Positions 1 through 6,347 of a DNA stretch of 8,288 nt are shown piece after piece. The stretch's first letter is position 1, and every line of letters starts with the position of its first letter. The translations under genes were made by a program, and so were the position numbers. This DNA comes from JAZRWQ01 sp045599805 (GTDB taxonomy: Bacteria; Bacillota; Clostridia; Oscillospirales; UMGS1783), in assembly GCA_045599805.1 (NCBI GenBank), contig JAZRWQ010000080.1, positions 1 to 8,288 on the forward strand. Reading direction: 5' to 3'. A model generated the notes under the pieces. The model worked only from the letters and a program-made list of their open reading frames with translations, was not told where the DNA came from and ran no database searches.

Positions 1-10
1 AAGAAGTAGA

Positions 11-40
11 AACTCGGCAAATGCCGAGTTTCCTTTTATT
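11..40 (+). terminator. Intrinsic terminator of a gene upstream of the window
   Basis: AACTCGGCA (11-19) pairs perfectly with TGCCGAGTT (22-30) around a two-base centre, and TCCTTTTATT follows. This is a classical rho-independent terminator for plus-strand transcription entering from the left. The reverse direction lacks a good T-tract, so it is probably one-way. Confidence 0.8.
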
Positions 41-59
41 GTATTCGTTTTACTAATGC

Positions 60-107
60 CGTTTTGAACCTCTCGCAGTATCCACATACAGCTTCGGGTT
101 CAAAACG
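60..107. repeat. 11-bp perfect inverted repeat with 26-nt loop
   Basis: CGTTTTGAACC (60-70) is the exact reverse complement of GGTTCAAAACG (97-107), enclosing 26 bases that include GTATCCACA (one mismatch from a DnaA box). No T-tract follows at terminator distance; a T-run begins about 14 bases later. It could form a stable stem-loop in DNA or RNA. Function is unknown. The GGTTCAAAA part recalls a tRNA T-loop, but no cloverleaf can be drawn around it. Confidence 0.6.
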
Positions 108-163
108 ACATTCCTGATTCTTTTTTTCCTATCCCTCGGGGAGTGCGGTGCGATGCTTTTGAA

Positions 164-230
164 TTCGTCCGCTTTGCGGACACCTTAACTCCACTCTCAA
201 CTCTTCACTCTCAACTCTCCACTCTCACAT
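164..230. repeat. Repeat module 1: hairpin plus six heptamers
   Basis: A 29-bp block (164-192), repeated exactly at 297-325, contains the hairpin GTCCGC-TTT-GCGGAC. It runs into six units in strict 7-nt phase (189-230): CTCCACT, CTCAACT, CTTCACT, CTCAACT, CTCCACT, CTCACAT. The region has no gene-like content; the open frame across it simply reads through repeats. Short-period arrays of this kind are known from intergenic DNA of several bacterial groups; identity with a named family is not claimed. Confidence 0.8.
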
Positions 231-243
231 CAAAGCTTTTGGC

Positions 244-262
244 GGGAGAACGCAGTTCTCCC
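244..262. repeat. 8-bp perfect hairpin between the two repeat modules
   Basis: GGGAGAAC (244-251) and GTTCTCCC (255-262) are perfect complements around GCA. The flanking GGC and CTACAA resemble the edges of a widespread type of extragenic hairpin repeat in gut Firmicutes (from memory, not verified). No T-tract follows closely, so it is unlikely to be a terminator. Confidence 0.6.
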
Positions 263-296
263 CTACAACCGAAAACCGGAAACTTTTTTCTTTCAT

Positions 297-363
297 TTCG
301 TCCGCTTTGCGGACACCTTAACTCCTCACTCCTAACTCATAACTCCCAACTTCAAACTCCCAA
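297..363. repeat. Repeat module 2: same hairpin block plus six diverged heptamers
   Basis: The 29-bp block of module 1 recurs without mismatch at 297-325. It is followed by six heptamers in exact phase (322-363): CTCCTCA, CTCCTAA, CTCATAA, CTCCCAA, CTTCAAA, CTCCCAA. The block is identical in both modules, but the heptamers differ in sequence. This suggests the array is re-made by slippage or grows independently after the block is copied. Confidence 0.8.
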
Positions 364-365
364 AA

Positions 366-431
366 GTTACAAAACGGTTACAAATAGTTACAAAACGGTT
401 ACAAAACGGTTACAAAACGGTTACAAAATCG
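366..431. repeat. Tandem array of six ~11-bp units, GTTACAAAACG
   Basis: Units start at 366, 377, 387, 398, 409 and 420. Four are exactly GTTACAAAACG; the second is one base short (GTTACAAATA) and the last is GTTACAAAATCG. The period is close to one turn of the double helix, so every unit would face the same side of the DNA. The array ends about 50 bp upstream of the promoter-like pair at 484-513. It may be a protein-binding array or a simple slippage repeat. There are no spacers, so it is not CRISPR. Confidence 0.75.
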
Positions 432-457
432 GGGTTTTTTGAAAAAAAGTTTCGGAA

Positions 458-475
458 CGGGCGATTTTTTGCCCG
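458..475 (-). terminator. Weak hairpin downstream of the coiled-coil gene
   Basis: CGGGC (458-462) pairs with GCCCG (471-475) over an 8-nt loop. Reading on the minus strand, a run of seven T appears about ten bases beyond it (442-448). This could end transcription of the minus-strand gene that stops at 518, but the short stem and the distance to the T-run make it a poor terminator. Confidence 0.3.
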
Positions 476-483
476 AATGCGTG

Positions 484-513
484 TTGACACGGTATCGTTC
501 GGTCGGTTAGAAT
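484..513 (+). promoter_or_regulatory. Sigma-A-like promoter TTGACA-18-TAGAAT, facing into the minus-strand gene
   Basis: TTGACA (484-489) and TAGAAT (508-513) are separated by 18 bases. The predicted start near 520 lies at the stop codon of the convergent coiled-coil gene, so transcription would run antisense to it. No plus-strand gene follows until 1353. The -35 sits in a small palindrome, CGTGT-TG-ACACG (480-491), which could be a binding site. It could be a real antisense or small-RNA promoter, a relic, or chance. Confidence 0.45.
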
Positions 514-517
514 TAAA

Positions 518-1273
518 TCAGAATAGAGATGCAAATTGTTTTTCGAGATTCGAGAGGTAGTTTTTCAGGGTGCGTAGCTCTCTATTAAGCTCGGCTATGC
601 GAGCGTTGAGCTTTTCGGGCGAGGTCATCAGCGGCGTTTTGTCAAAGGGGTGGCGGCTTTGCATTTGCTTTAAGGCGGCGATCTTTTTGTTTATCTCCTC
701 GCCGTAGATGCGCGCGTATTTACGCGGCTCGTCGGCGTATGCCGGATGTGCGTCGTCGGTGGCGGCGTCGAGCAGGGCGAGGGCGGGGATGTTCACGTTT
801 TTGAAATCGGTGTGCGCCTGCTCAAGCTTTTTTGCAAAGCCTTTGGGCACCTTTGAAAAAAGCGGATCCATTTTTAAAATGATGTTTTCCATTATTTCGC
901 AGGCGCGGTTTATTTCGTTTTCCGTCGGCAGGGGAAGCTGAAGCATTTTAAGGGAGGTAAGATACTCGGCGCGGCGGTGCTGAACGGCGCTTTCGCGCTT
1001 TGCGTAAAATGCTTCTGCCTGCGACATGGCTTCGGCTTTGGAAAGAGATTGGTTTTCGCATTTTAATTCTATCGCCTTTTGCAGTTTATCGGTATCGAGG
1101 CGCAGGCGCTCTGCCTGACTCTCTAAGCCGCCGAGACGGAAGTTGTAATCACATTCAAGGCGCGGCAGGGTAAAGCAGGTATACTTTTTAAGTGTTACGG
1201 TTATTGCGCAAAGCTGTTTTGCGTTTGCCGCCGCTGCCGCTTCAAAAAAGTTTGCGTTTGCCGTTTTTATCAC
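518..1273 (-). CDS. Hypothetical coiled-coil protein with non-canonical start
   Basis: I do not recognise the family. The product (about 250 residues) has no signal peptide or membrane segment and is rich in Ala, Glu, Lys and Leu, so it is probably cytoplasmic and mostly helical. Numbering from the GTG at 1273, residues 50-110 are charged and helical. Residues 222-250 show a near-perfect 3-4 heptad: L222, I226, L229, L233, L236, L240, L243, F247, L250. That is a strong coiled coil, suggesting oligomerisation or a scaffold role. The start is odd: the GTG at 1273-1271 lies inside the GGAGGTGA ribosome binding site and an in-frame stop lies just upstream. The codon 7 nt after GGAGGT is ACG (1264-1262), so the real start is probably 1264 as ACG, or the gene has lost an ATG. 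It is divergent from the lipoprotein gene, with a 79-bp gap. Confidence 0.65.
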   Translation of the reverse strand: MIKTANANFFEAAAAANAKQLCAITVTLKKYTCFTLPRLECDYNFRLGGLESQAERLRLDTDKLQKAIELKCENQSLSKAEAMSQAEAFYAKRESAVQHRRAEYLTSLKMLQLPLPTENEINRACEIMENIILKMDPLFSKVPKGFAKKLEQAHTDFKNVNIPALALLDAATDDAHPAYADEPRKYARIYGEEINKKIAALKQMQSRHPFDKTPLMTSPEKLNARIAELNRELRTLKNYLSNLEKQFASLF

Positions 1274-1277
1274 CTCC
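1272..1277 (-). promoter_or_regulatory. Ribosome binding site deciding the start of the coiled-coil gene
   Basis: The minus strand reads GGAGGTGA here, a perfect anti-16S match. The next seven bases (GATAAAA) lead to ACG at 1264-1262. The lacI-family gene and the protease-like gene in this window have the same GAGGT-to-start distance of 7 nt, but with ATG. This site therefore points at ACG rather than at the GTG it overlaps. Confidence 0.65.
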
Positions 1278-1286
1278 GTTTAGTTT

Positions 1287-1315
1287 ATTATACATTATTT
1301 ATATTATGATTTAAA
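1287..1315 (-). promoter_or_regulatory. Sigma-A promoter of the coiled-coil gene
   Basis: On the minus strand, TATAAT lies at 1292-1287 and TTTAAA (4 of 6 matches to TTGACA) at 1315-1310, with 17 bases between. The predicted start is near 1280, giving a very short leader that begins almost at the ribosome binding site. Confidence 0.5.
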
Positions 1316-1352
1316 GATGAATTGTGAATTTATACAGGAAAGGAGTTTTTTT

Positions 1353-3854
1353 ATGAAAAAGACAATGGCGCTTCTGCTTGCGCTCATCATGCTCTTTGCG
1401 CTTTGCGCCTGCGGCAAATCCGAAGAAAGCACGCCGGAGGAGAGCAAAAGTGAGGAGAGCAAGAGCGAATCCGAAGAGAGCAAGGAAAAGCTTTTAAGCG
1501 TTGCCGAGATTTTCAAAAATGAAAACTTCCTTGATTTTGATAAGCCGATAAGGGATATATGCCAAAGCGGTGATATCATTTTTGCGCTGTGCGGACAGGA
1601 GAGCGACTACACCGTTTTCGGTGTGAGCCAAAGCGGCGATATATTGTGGCGAAATGATTTTTATGCCCTGCTTGCCGTCAAAAAGCTTATGCCGCTTGCG
1701 GACGGCAGCGTGGCGCTGGCGTGCGAGACGGTGGATGCCGAGGGGTACAGAGTGGACGGACGCACCGTGAAGATAGACGCCACGGGGAAATTATCCCTTT
1801 GCGATGTTTCGCCAACCGGTGGCTTTTCGGACGGCGTGCTTGCCGGGGCGATAGACGGCAACTACATTTTGCTTTTGGATAATTTCATAAACAGTTATGA
1901 GTATAAAATTATTATAAGCGCTGCGGACGGAAGCTGCACGGAGGGCGACGGTAATGCTAAGATAGGACCGCAAACGGTGCATGGTTCATGGAGCTACGAG
2001 GGCGTATGCCTTACCGATGCCGAGGGCGAAAGGACGGTCATATCCTCCAGCCGCTGTGGGCATGAGGACGGCATCCATAACTTCCCGGCGTTTTACCGGC
2101 TTAACAGCTTCGGCGCCGTTACCGATAGCCTTGTAATGGACGTTGATATGTGTCCGCTTATGAGGATAACGGATATAAACGGCAGTATATGGTTTGCCAA
2201 CCGTGATTTTGACGCGGATGATCAGGATTCCGAGCCGGTATCGCGGCTGTACCGGATGAGCTATGAGCTTGATATACTGGACAGATACGATTTCGGCGGC
2301 GACTTTATAATGGACGGCGTATCCTGCGGTGACAGCGCGGCGTTTCTTGTGAAACGAAACGGCGAGGGGAACGGCGCCGACATAGTGATAATAGACGAGA
2401 ACGGCGAAAGCAGGATAGCAGAGCAGGAAATCAGCGGCCCGAAGCTTCTGGAATATGAGGGCGGCTTTGCGGTATTCGGCAGAGAGCCGTCGAGCATATA
2501 TACGGACAATATAAACCTTGCCGAGAGTGCGGACTGCCGCATAGATTACTATGACGAAAGCGGCGTTTTGACAGACAGTAAGGTTTTCCAAACATCAAAG
2601 ACCGAAACGGGCGGCTGGGACGTTGATGCGGTAAGCATTAACGGAAAGATATATTTCAGCCCCTGCAACAAGGTTGTGCGCGACCGCCTTATGCCCACCA
2701 CCGCTATCATTGAACAGCGGAAGGAAGAGAAGCGAAAAAGCGAAACGATGCCGACAGTAACGGTAACGGACGGCATGGACACAACATCCAAGGACGCGCC
2801 GCGCCACGGCTCAGCCAATACGGAAAAAGTCGGCGGATATTATATACCGGGCGGCAGACTGTACACCTATCGCACTACCGGACTCGGCCACGCCCACTAC
2901 ATCGAAAAGACGGATAAACAGGGTAATAGTTTATGGGTTGCAAAGGTTGCCGAAAATCTCGACAAGTGGCCGTATGCTAACGTTGATAATGACTGTTGTA
3001 TTTTCAACTGTGAATTAAGCGAGGGCAATTACCGCGACATTGTGCTCGATCTTGAGACGGGCAAAATAAGGCTTATTATTGATTATCAGTGCGATCAGAG
3101 AATGATTCTCCATCGGCTGAAGGACGGCTACGCCTATATTTACAAAGGCAACGTAATCTTTATCGGTAATGATAAAAAGGCGGTAAGGCAAAACTTTGCC
3201 GATAAGCTGCGTCCGGCAGAGGATGACGAAAACCGGCATGTTTACTATGCGAGAAGCTCCGCAAACGGCGTTATACTGCTTGCGCAGTATATACCGACGG
3301 ATTCGCACGGATATGATACGGACGAATATGAAAATATCCTGTTCGAGGTAAACAAAAACGGGCAGATAACCAAAACAGAGAATATGCCGGGAGGATATTT
3401 TGACGTAAGGTCTGTTATGACCGGAGACGCTCTTTTGCTGTTTAATATACCGGCATACAGCGACTACGACCGATACAGGGTATTCCTGTGCGATGAGGAT
3501 ATGTCGCTTACCGAGCTTGATAATGACCTTTCGAAGATAATGGAAGTTGTTGAATGGAAGGACGGCTACGTTGCCCTCGGTTCAACGGTGGACGGAAGCG
3601 GAAGAGCCGCGGTATATTATATAGGTAAGGACTACAGGATATTAAAGAAGACCGTGATGCCGAGCCTGGTATCGGATGCCTCGCCTATTACTCTGCTGAA
3701 AAACGGCGGTGTCGCTTTTGTACTGGGCACATCAAAGACGGCGTATTTCCTTGATAAGGACCTCAATATTGTCGATTCGATAACCTGCAAGTACGGCGAT
3801 ATCGAAATCGACGAAAAGGGCATTGTTTACCGAAACGGCACTCCGGTTAATTGA
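1353..3854 (+). CDS. Large surface lipoprotein, probable beta-propeller-like repeats
   Basis: Product of 833 residues. The start is the ATG at 1353, placed 7 nt after AGGAG (1341-1345); a further ATG at 1317 has no such site and would bury the signal peptide. Residues 1-19 form a lipoprotein signal peptide (KK, then a hydrophobic stretch) ending in L17-C18-A19-C20, so Cys20 should be lipidated and the protein anchored outside the membrane. Residues 22-46 are a Glu/Ser/Lys linker with repeated EESKSE units. The rest alternates short hydrophobic strands with turns such as QSGDILW, DATGKL, DENGES, DKQGNSLW and NKNGQITK, the pattern of propeller blades (PQQ/WD-like). A charged stretch at 450-490 splits it into two halves. 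I see no catalytic motif and recognise no named family. Upstream -10-like elements (TATTAT at 1302, TATGAT at 1305) lack a good -35. No terminator separates it from the next gene. Confidence 0.85.
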   Translation: MKKTMALLLALIMLFALCACGKSEESTPEESKSEESKSESEESKEKLLSVAEIFKNENFLDFDKPIRDICQSGDIIFALCGQESDYTVFGVSQSGDILWRNDFYALLAVKKLMPLADGSVALACETVDAEGYRVDGRTVKIDATGKLSLCDVSPTGGFSDGVLAGAIDGNYILLLDNFINSYEYKIIISAADGSCTEGDGNAKIGPQTVHGSWSYEGVCLTDAEGERTVISSSRCGHEDGIHNFPAFYRLNSFGAVTDSLVMDVDMCPLMRITDINGSIWFANRDFDADDQDSEPVSRLYRMSYELDILDRYDFGGDFIMDGVSCGDSAAFLVKRNGEGNGADIVIIDENGESRIAEQEISGPKLLEYEGGFAVFGREPSSIYTDNINLAESADCRIDYYDESGVLTDSKVFQTSKTETGGWDVDAVSINGKIYFSPCNKVVRDRLMPTTAIIEQRKEEKRKSETMPTVTVTDGMDTTSKDAPRHGSANTEKVGGYYIPGGRLYTYRTTGLGHAHYIEKTDKQGNSLWVAKVAENLDKWPYANVDNDCCIFNCELSEGNYRDIVLDLETGKIRLIIDYQCDQRMILHRLKDGYAYIYKGNVIFIGNDKKAVRQNFADKLRPAEDDENRHVYYARSSANGVILLAQYIPTDSHGYDTDEYENILFEVNKNGQITKTENMPGGYFDVRSVMTGDALLLFNIPAYSDYDRYRVFLCDEDMSLTELDNDLSKIMEVVEWKDGYVALGSTVDGSGRAAVYYIGKDYRILKKTVMPSLVSDASPITLLKNGGVAFVLGTSKTAYFLDKDLNIVDSITCKYGDIEIDEKGIVYRNGTPVN

Positions 3855-3879
3855 CATTTTCCGCAATCCCGATTATAAT
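3851..3879 (+). promoter_or_regulatory. Perfect consensus sigma-A promoter overlapping the lipoprotein stop codon
   Basis: TTGACA (3851-3856), 17 bases, then TATAAT (3874-3879) match the consensus at every position. The TGA stop of the lipoprotein gene (3852-3854) is inside the -35 box. Predicted transcription start is near 3886, only about 12 nt before the ATG at 3898 and right at the ribosome binding site GAGGT (3886-3890). The protease-like gene therefore has its own strong promoter and does not depend on read-through. Confidence 0.85.
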
Positions 3880-3897
3880 TAGGTAGAGGTCGGGAAT

Positions 3898-4446
3898 ATG
3901 ATTTATGCTGTTATAACTGCGTTGCTTCTGTCCTTCGTTGTCGTCGGGATCTGCATTTACAAAAATCTTGAGGGCAATATTAAGGCGGAAGATGAAACGA
4001 AAACCGAAAACAGAATAATATATGATCAGCGCGGTAAGGGCATAAGCCTTTACCGTGTTGGGCTTTATCCGGCATCCTATAACGGGTGCGAGGTCATCGC
4101 CATGCACAATGCCCTTGTAATGCTGGGAAAAAAGAGCAGCCTTGAGAGCGAAATAAGGATGTTTCAAAGGTGCGGCGCGGTGATTTTAAGCGGCGTTTTC
4201 GGCTCGAACCCCTATCTTTTGGGCAGAGTAATGCGCAAACACGGCATTGGATATGAAAAGGTCCGCCTTAAGGATATAAATGACGGAATATATATTATCT
4301 CCTACTGGAATAAAAAAGCACCCCTTAACGGTTTGCACACCGTTGCCGCAAAAGCCGAAAACGGCAAGGTCAAAATATTCAACGGCGGCAGCTTCTGCGC
4401 GATTACCGACAGGGCGTTCATAATTGCATATAAAGTAAACACATAA
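3898..4446 (+). CDS. Membrane-anchored papain/C39-like cysteine peptidase candidate
   Basis: Product of 182 residues. Residues 3-20 form one hydrophobic segment with no cleavage site, so an N-terminal anchor with the rest outside the cell is likely. The domain at 50-180 resembles C39-like papain-fold proteins: SYNGCEVIAMHNAL (60-73) supplies the candidate nucleophile Cys64 at the start of a helix, GLHTVAAK (145-152) the candidate His147, and KIFNGG (159-164) a candidate Asn162. The usual Gln a few residues before the Cys is not obvious (YPASYNGC), so activity is unproven. The domain could cleave peptides or act as a peptidoglycan or transpeptidase-like enzyme. The start follows GAGGT by 7 nt. 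It has its own promoter and lies 43 bp after the lipoprotein gene, in the same orientation. A partnership at the cell surface is inference. Confidence 0.8.
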   Translation: MIYAVITALLLSFVVVGICIYKNLEGNIKAEDETKTENRIIYDQRGKGISLYRVGLYPASYNGCEVIAMHNALVMLGKKSSLESEIRMFQRCGAVILSGVFGSNPYLLGRVMRKHGIGYEKVRLKDINDGIYIISYWNKKAPLNGLHTVAAKAENGKVKIFNGGSFCAITDRAFIIAYKVNT

Positions 4447-4469
4447 GTATCTGCTTATGTGTTTTTTTT
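4437..4469 (+). terminator. Intrinsic terminator overlapping the stop codon
   Basis: AAACACATAAG (4437-4447) pairs perfectly with CTTATGTGTTT (4454-4464) over TATCTG, and a T-run extends from 4462 to 4469. The TAA stop of the protease-like gene (4444-4446) lies within the left arm, so a terminating ribosome would cover half the stem. Confidence 0.9.
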
Positions 4470-4497
4470 AAACTTTTCGAAGATTGTCGAGTTGTGC

Positions 4498-4527
4498 TTG
4501 CCTTATTGCTCATGGATATGTTATGAT
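4498..4527 (+). promoter_or_regulatory. Sigma-A promoter of the Na/Pi cotransporter gene
   Basis: TTGCCT (4498-4503, 4 of 6) and TATGAT (4522-4527, 5 of 6) are 18 bases apart, downstream of the terminator. The predicted start is near 4534, about 27 nt before the ATG. I see no Pho-box-like repeat next to it. Confidence 0.6.
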
Positions 4528-4560
4528 GTAAAAGGAGAAAATTGGGAAAGGAGAATTTCC

Positions 4561-6315
4561 ATGGATTTCTTTTCGGTACTTAAACTGTTCGGCGGACTTA
4601 CATTTTTCCTGTTCGGCATGAGCGTTATGTCCGGCTCGCTTGAAAAGATGGCGGGCGGCAAGCTTGAAAGACGCTTGCAGAAGGTTACGTCAAATTCCTT
4701 TTTAAGCCTTATATCGGGTGCTGCCATCACTATCGCGGTGCAGTCATCCTCGGCTACTACGGTTATGCTGGTGGGCCTTGTAAACTCGGGGATAATGAGT
4801 TTTTCGCAAACGATCAATGTTATTTTCGGCGCCAATATCGGTACAACCTTAACATCCTGGATACTGTCTCTTTCGGGAATCGAGGGCGACAACTTCTTTG
4901 TTAGAATGTTAAAGCCCGAAAACTTTTCCCTGGTGCTTGCATTTATCGGCATTATCTTACTTATGGTCTCCAAGAAGGACAGACAAAAGAGCATTGGCAC
5001 GGTATTTGTAGGCTTCGCGGTACTGATGTACGGTATGGAGCTTATGAAGACGGCGGTAAGCCCCTTAAGCGAAATGCCTGCTTTCTCCGAGCTTCTTATA
5101 AAATTCAACAACCCCTTTTTGGGCTTGCTTATCGGTACGCTTTTCACCGGAGTTATCCAGTCGTCGGCGGCATCCATCGGTATCCTGCAGGCGCTCTCCC
5201 TTACCGGCGGCGTTACCAATTTTATGGCGATACCCATTGTAATGGGGCAGAATATAGGCACCTGCGCTACCTCCCTCATCTCCTGCATAGGCACCAACAA
5301 CAAGGCGAAAAAGGTTGCGGTGCTGCACGTTACGATAAAAATAATAGGCACACTCATCTGCCTTGCGATATTCCTGCCGCTTAACGCCGTATTCAAATTT
5401 GCCTTTTCGAGCATGAGCGCAACGCCCGTTTCGATAGCGCTTATACATACGGTATTCAATATAATTACCACCGCTATCCTGATGCCCTTCTCCAAGTGGC
5501 TTGTTAAGCTTACCGAAAAGATGCTGCCCGAAAAGAAAAAGGGCGAGGACAAAAGGGCTTCACTTGTATTTTTGGACGAACGTCTTCTGCGCTCGCCGTC
5601 GGTTGCCATTTCCGAATGCAACAGCATATCAAAGCGCATGTGCACCCTGTCGAGAGATACGGTATTTACCTCCCTTGACCTTTTGTCAAGCTATTCCGAG
5701 AACGATTACAAAAAGGTGGATGCGAGCGAGGACGATATTGATATTTATGAGGACAAGCTGGGCTCCTATCTTGTTAAGCTGTCGGCGCAGTCGCTCTCTC
5801 CCAAGGACAGCCGCATCGTTTCCAAGATACTGCACGCCATAGGCGATTTTGAGAGACTTGGCGACCATGCTTTGAACCTTGCAAAGACGGCGCAGGAGAT
5901 ACACGATAAACAACTTAAGTTCTCGCCGCAGGCAGAAGAGGAATTAAAAACCCTCATCGCCGCCATAAGCGAAATACTTATGATAACCGCCGCCGCTTAT
6001 GAGGAAAATGATATCGAAATGGCGGCAAAGGTCGAGCCTCTTGAACAGGTTATCGACCATATCACCGAAAAAATCAAGTCCAACCATATCGAGAGGCTGC
6101 AGCACGGCAGCTGCACCATTGAGATGGGCTTTGTGCTTTCCGATCTGCTCACCAACTGCGAGCGTATCTCCGACCATTGTTCCAATATCGCCGTTGCGGT
6201 CATCGGCGTTGAAAACGGCAACTTCGATACTCACGAGTATTTGAGCGGAGTTAAGTACGGCAACAGCGACTTCAACGATCTGTTTGATACCTACACCGCA
6301 AAGTACACGATATAG
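4561..6315 (+). CDS. Na+/phosphate cotransporter family protein with C-terminal PhoU-like domain
   Basis: Product of 584 residues, a secondary transporter in the cytoplasmic membrane expected to move inorganic phosphate with Na+ (Na_Pi_cotrans family, NptA/YjbB type). Two inverted transport repeats are visible: QSSSATT (61-67) with GANIGTT (90-96), and QSSAAS (200-205) with GQNIGTC (229-235). The paired QSS motifs are the family signature. About eight hydrophobic segments end near residue 315. Residues 345-560 are a helical PhoU-like domain with the two metal-cluster motifs, DFERLGDH (429-436) and NCERISDH (532-539), which probably senses phosphate status or gates transport. Size and order are normal for bacterial members. 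The ATG at 4561 follows AAAGGAG by 7 nt; an in-frame ATG at 4459 lies upstream of the predicted transcription start. It is a single-gene unit ending near the shared terminator at 6594. Substrate specificity is inferred from the family. Confidence 0.95.
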   Translation: MDFFSVLKLFGGLTFFLFGMSVMSGSLEKMAGGKLERRLQKVTSNSFLSLISGAAITIAVQSSSATTVMLVGLVNSGIMSFSQTINVIFGANIGTTLTSWILSLSGIEGDNFFVRMLKPENFSLVLAFIGIILLMVSKKDRQKSIGTVFVGFAVLMYGMELMKTAVSPLSEMPAFSELLIKFNNPFLGLLIGTLFTGVIQSSAASIGILQALSLTGGVTNFMAIPIVMGQNIGTCATSLISCIGTNNKAKKVAVLHVTIKIIGTLICLAIFLPLNAVFKFAFSSMSATPVSIALIHTVFNIITTAILMPFSKWLVKLTEKMLPEKKKGEDKRASLVFLDERLLRSPSVAISECNSISKRMCTLSRDTVFTSLDLLSSYSENDYKKVDASEDDIDIYEDKLGSYLVKLSAQSLSPKDSRIVSKILHAIGDFERLGDHALNLAKTAQEIHDKQLKFSPQAEEELKTLIAAISEILMITAAAYEENDIEMAAKVEPLEQVIDHITEKIKSNHIERLQHGSCTIEMGFVLSDLLTNCERISDHCSNIAVAVIGVENGNFDTHEYLSGVKYGNSDFNDLFDTYTAKYTI

Positions 6316-6321
6316 GCTTTC

Positions 6322-6342
6322 TCAAATCTTTTGCCCTCATCC
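6322..6342. repeat. 21-bp direct repeat, copy 1 (unit A)
   Basis: This 21-bp block recurs at 6520-6540 with a single C/T difference. Both copies begin TCAAATCTTTTG and end CCTCATCC. It is the left part of a composite repeat whose right part is the 27-bp block at 6472-6498 and 6556-6582. Confidence 0.75.
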
Positions 6343-6347
6343 TCGTC

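Noticed and set aside
76..86. DnaA box / origin of replication
   Set aside because: Only one near match (GTATCCACA), with no cluster, no AT-rich unwinding region next to it and no dnaA or dnaN gene.
60..110. tRNA-like T-loop (GGTTCAAAA)
   Set aside because: No acceptor, D or anticodon arm can be drawn. The sequence is explained better by the 11-bp inverted repeat.
366..431. CRISPR array
   Set aside because: The 11-bp units are directly adjacent with no spacers, far shorter than CRISPR repeats, and there are no cas genes.
143..442. 99-codon open frame on the plus strand
   Set aside because: It reads through the 29-bp repeats, heptamers and 11-mers, lacks a ribosome binding site, and the product is low-complexity Ser/Thr/Leu repeats.
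1986..2591. 201-codon open frame on the minus strand inside the lipoprotein gene
   Set aside because: Antisense shadow of the lipoprotein gene. No ribosome binding site was identified and the product is not recognisable.
4521..5645. 374-codon open frame on the minus strand inside the transporter gene
   Set aside because: It lies entirely antisense to a clearly recognised Na/Pi cotransporter. The product has no family features and arises from the codon bias of the real gene.
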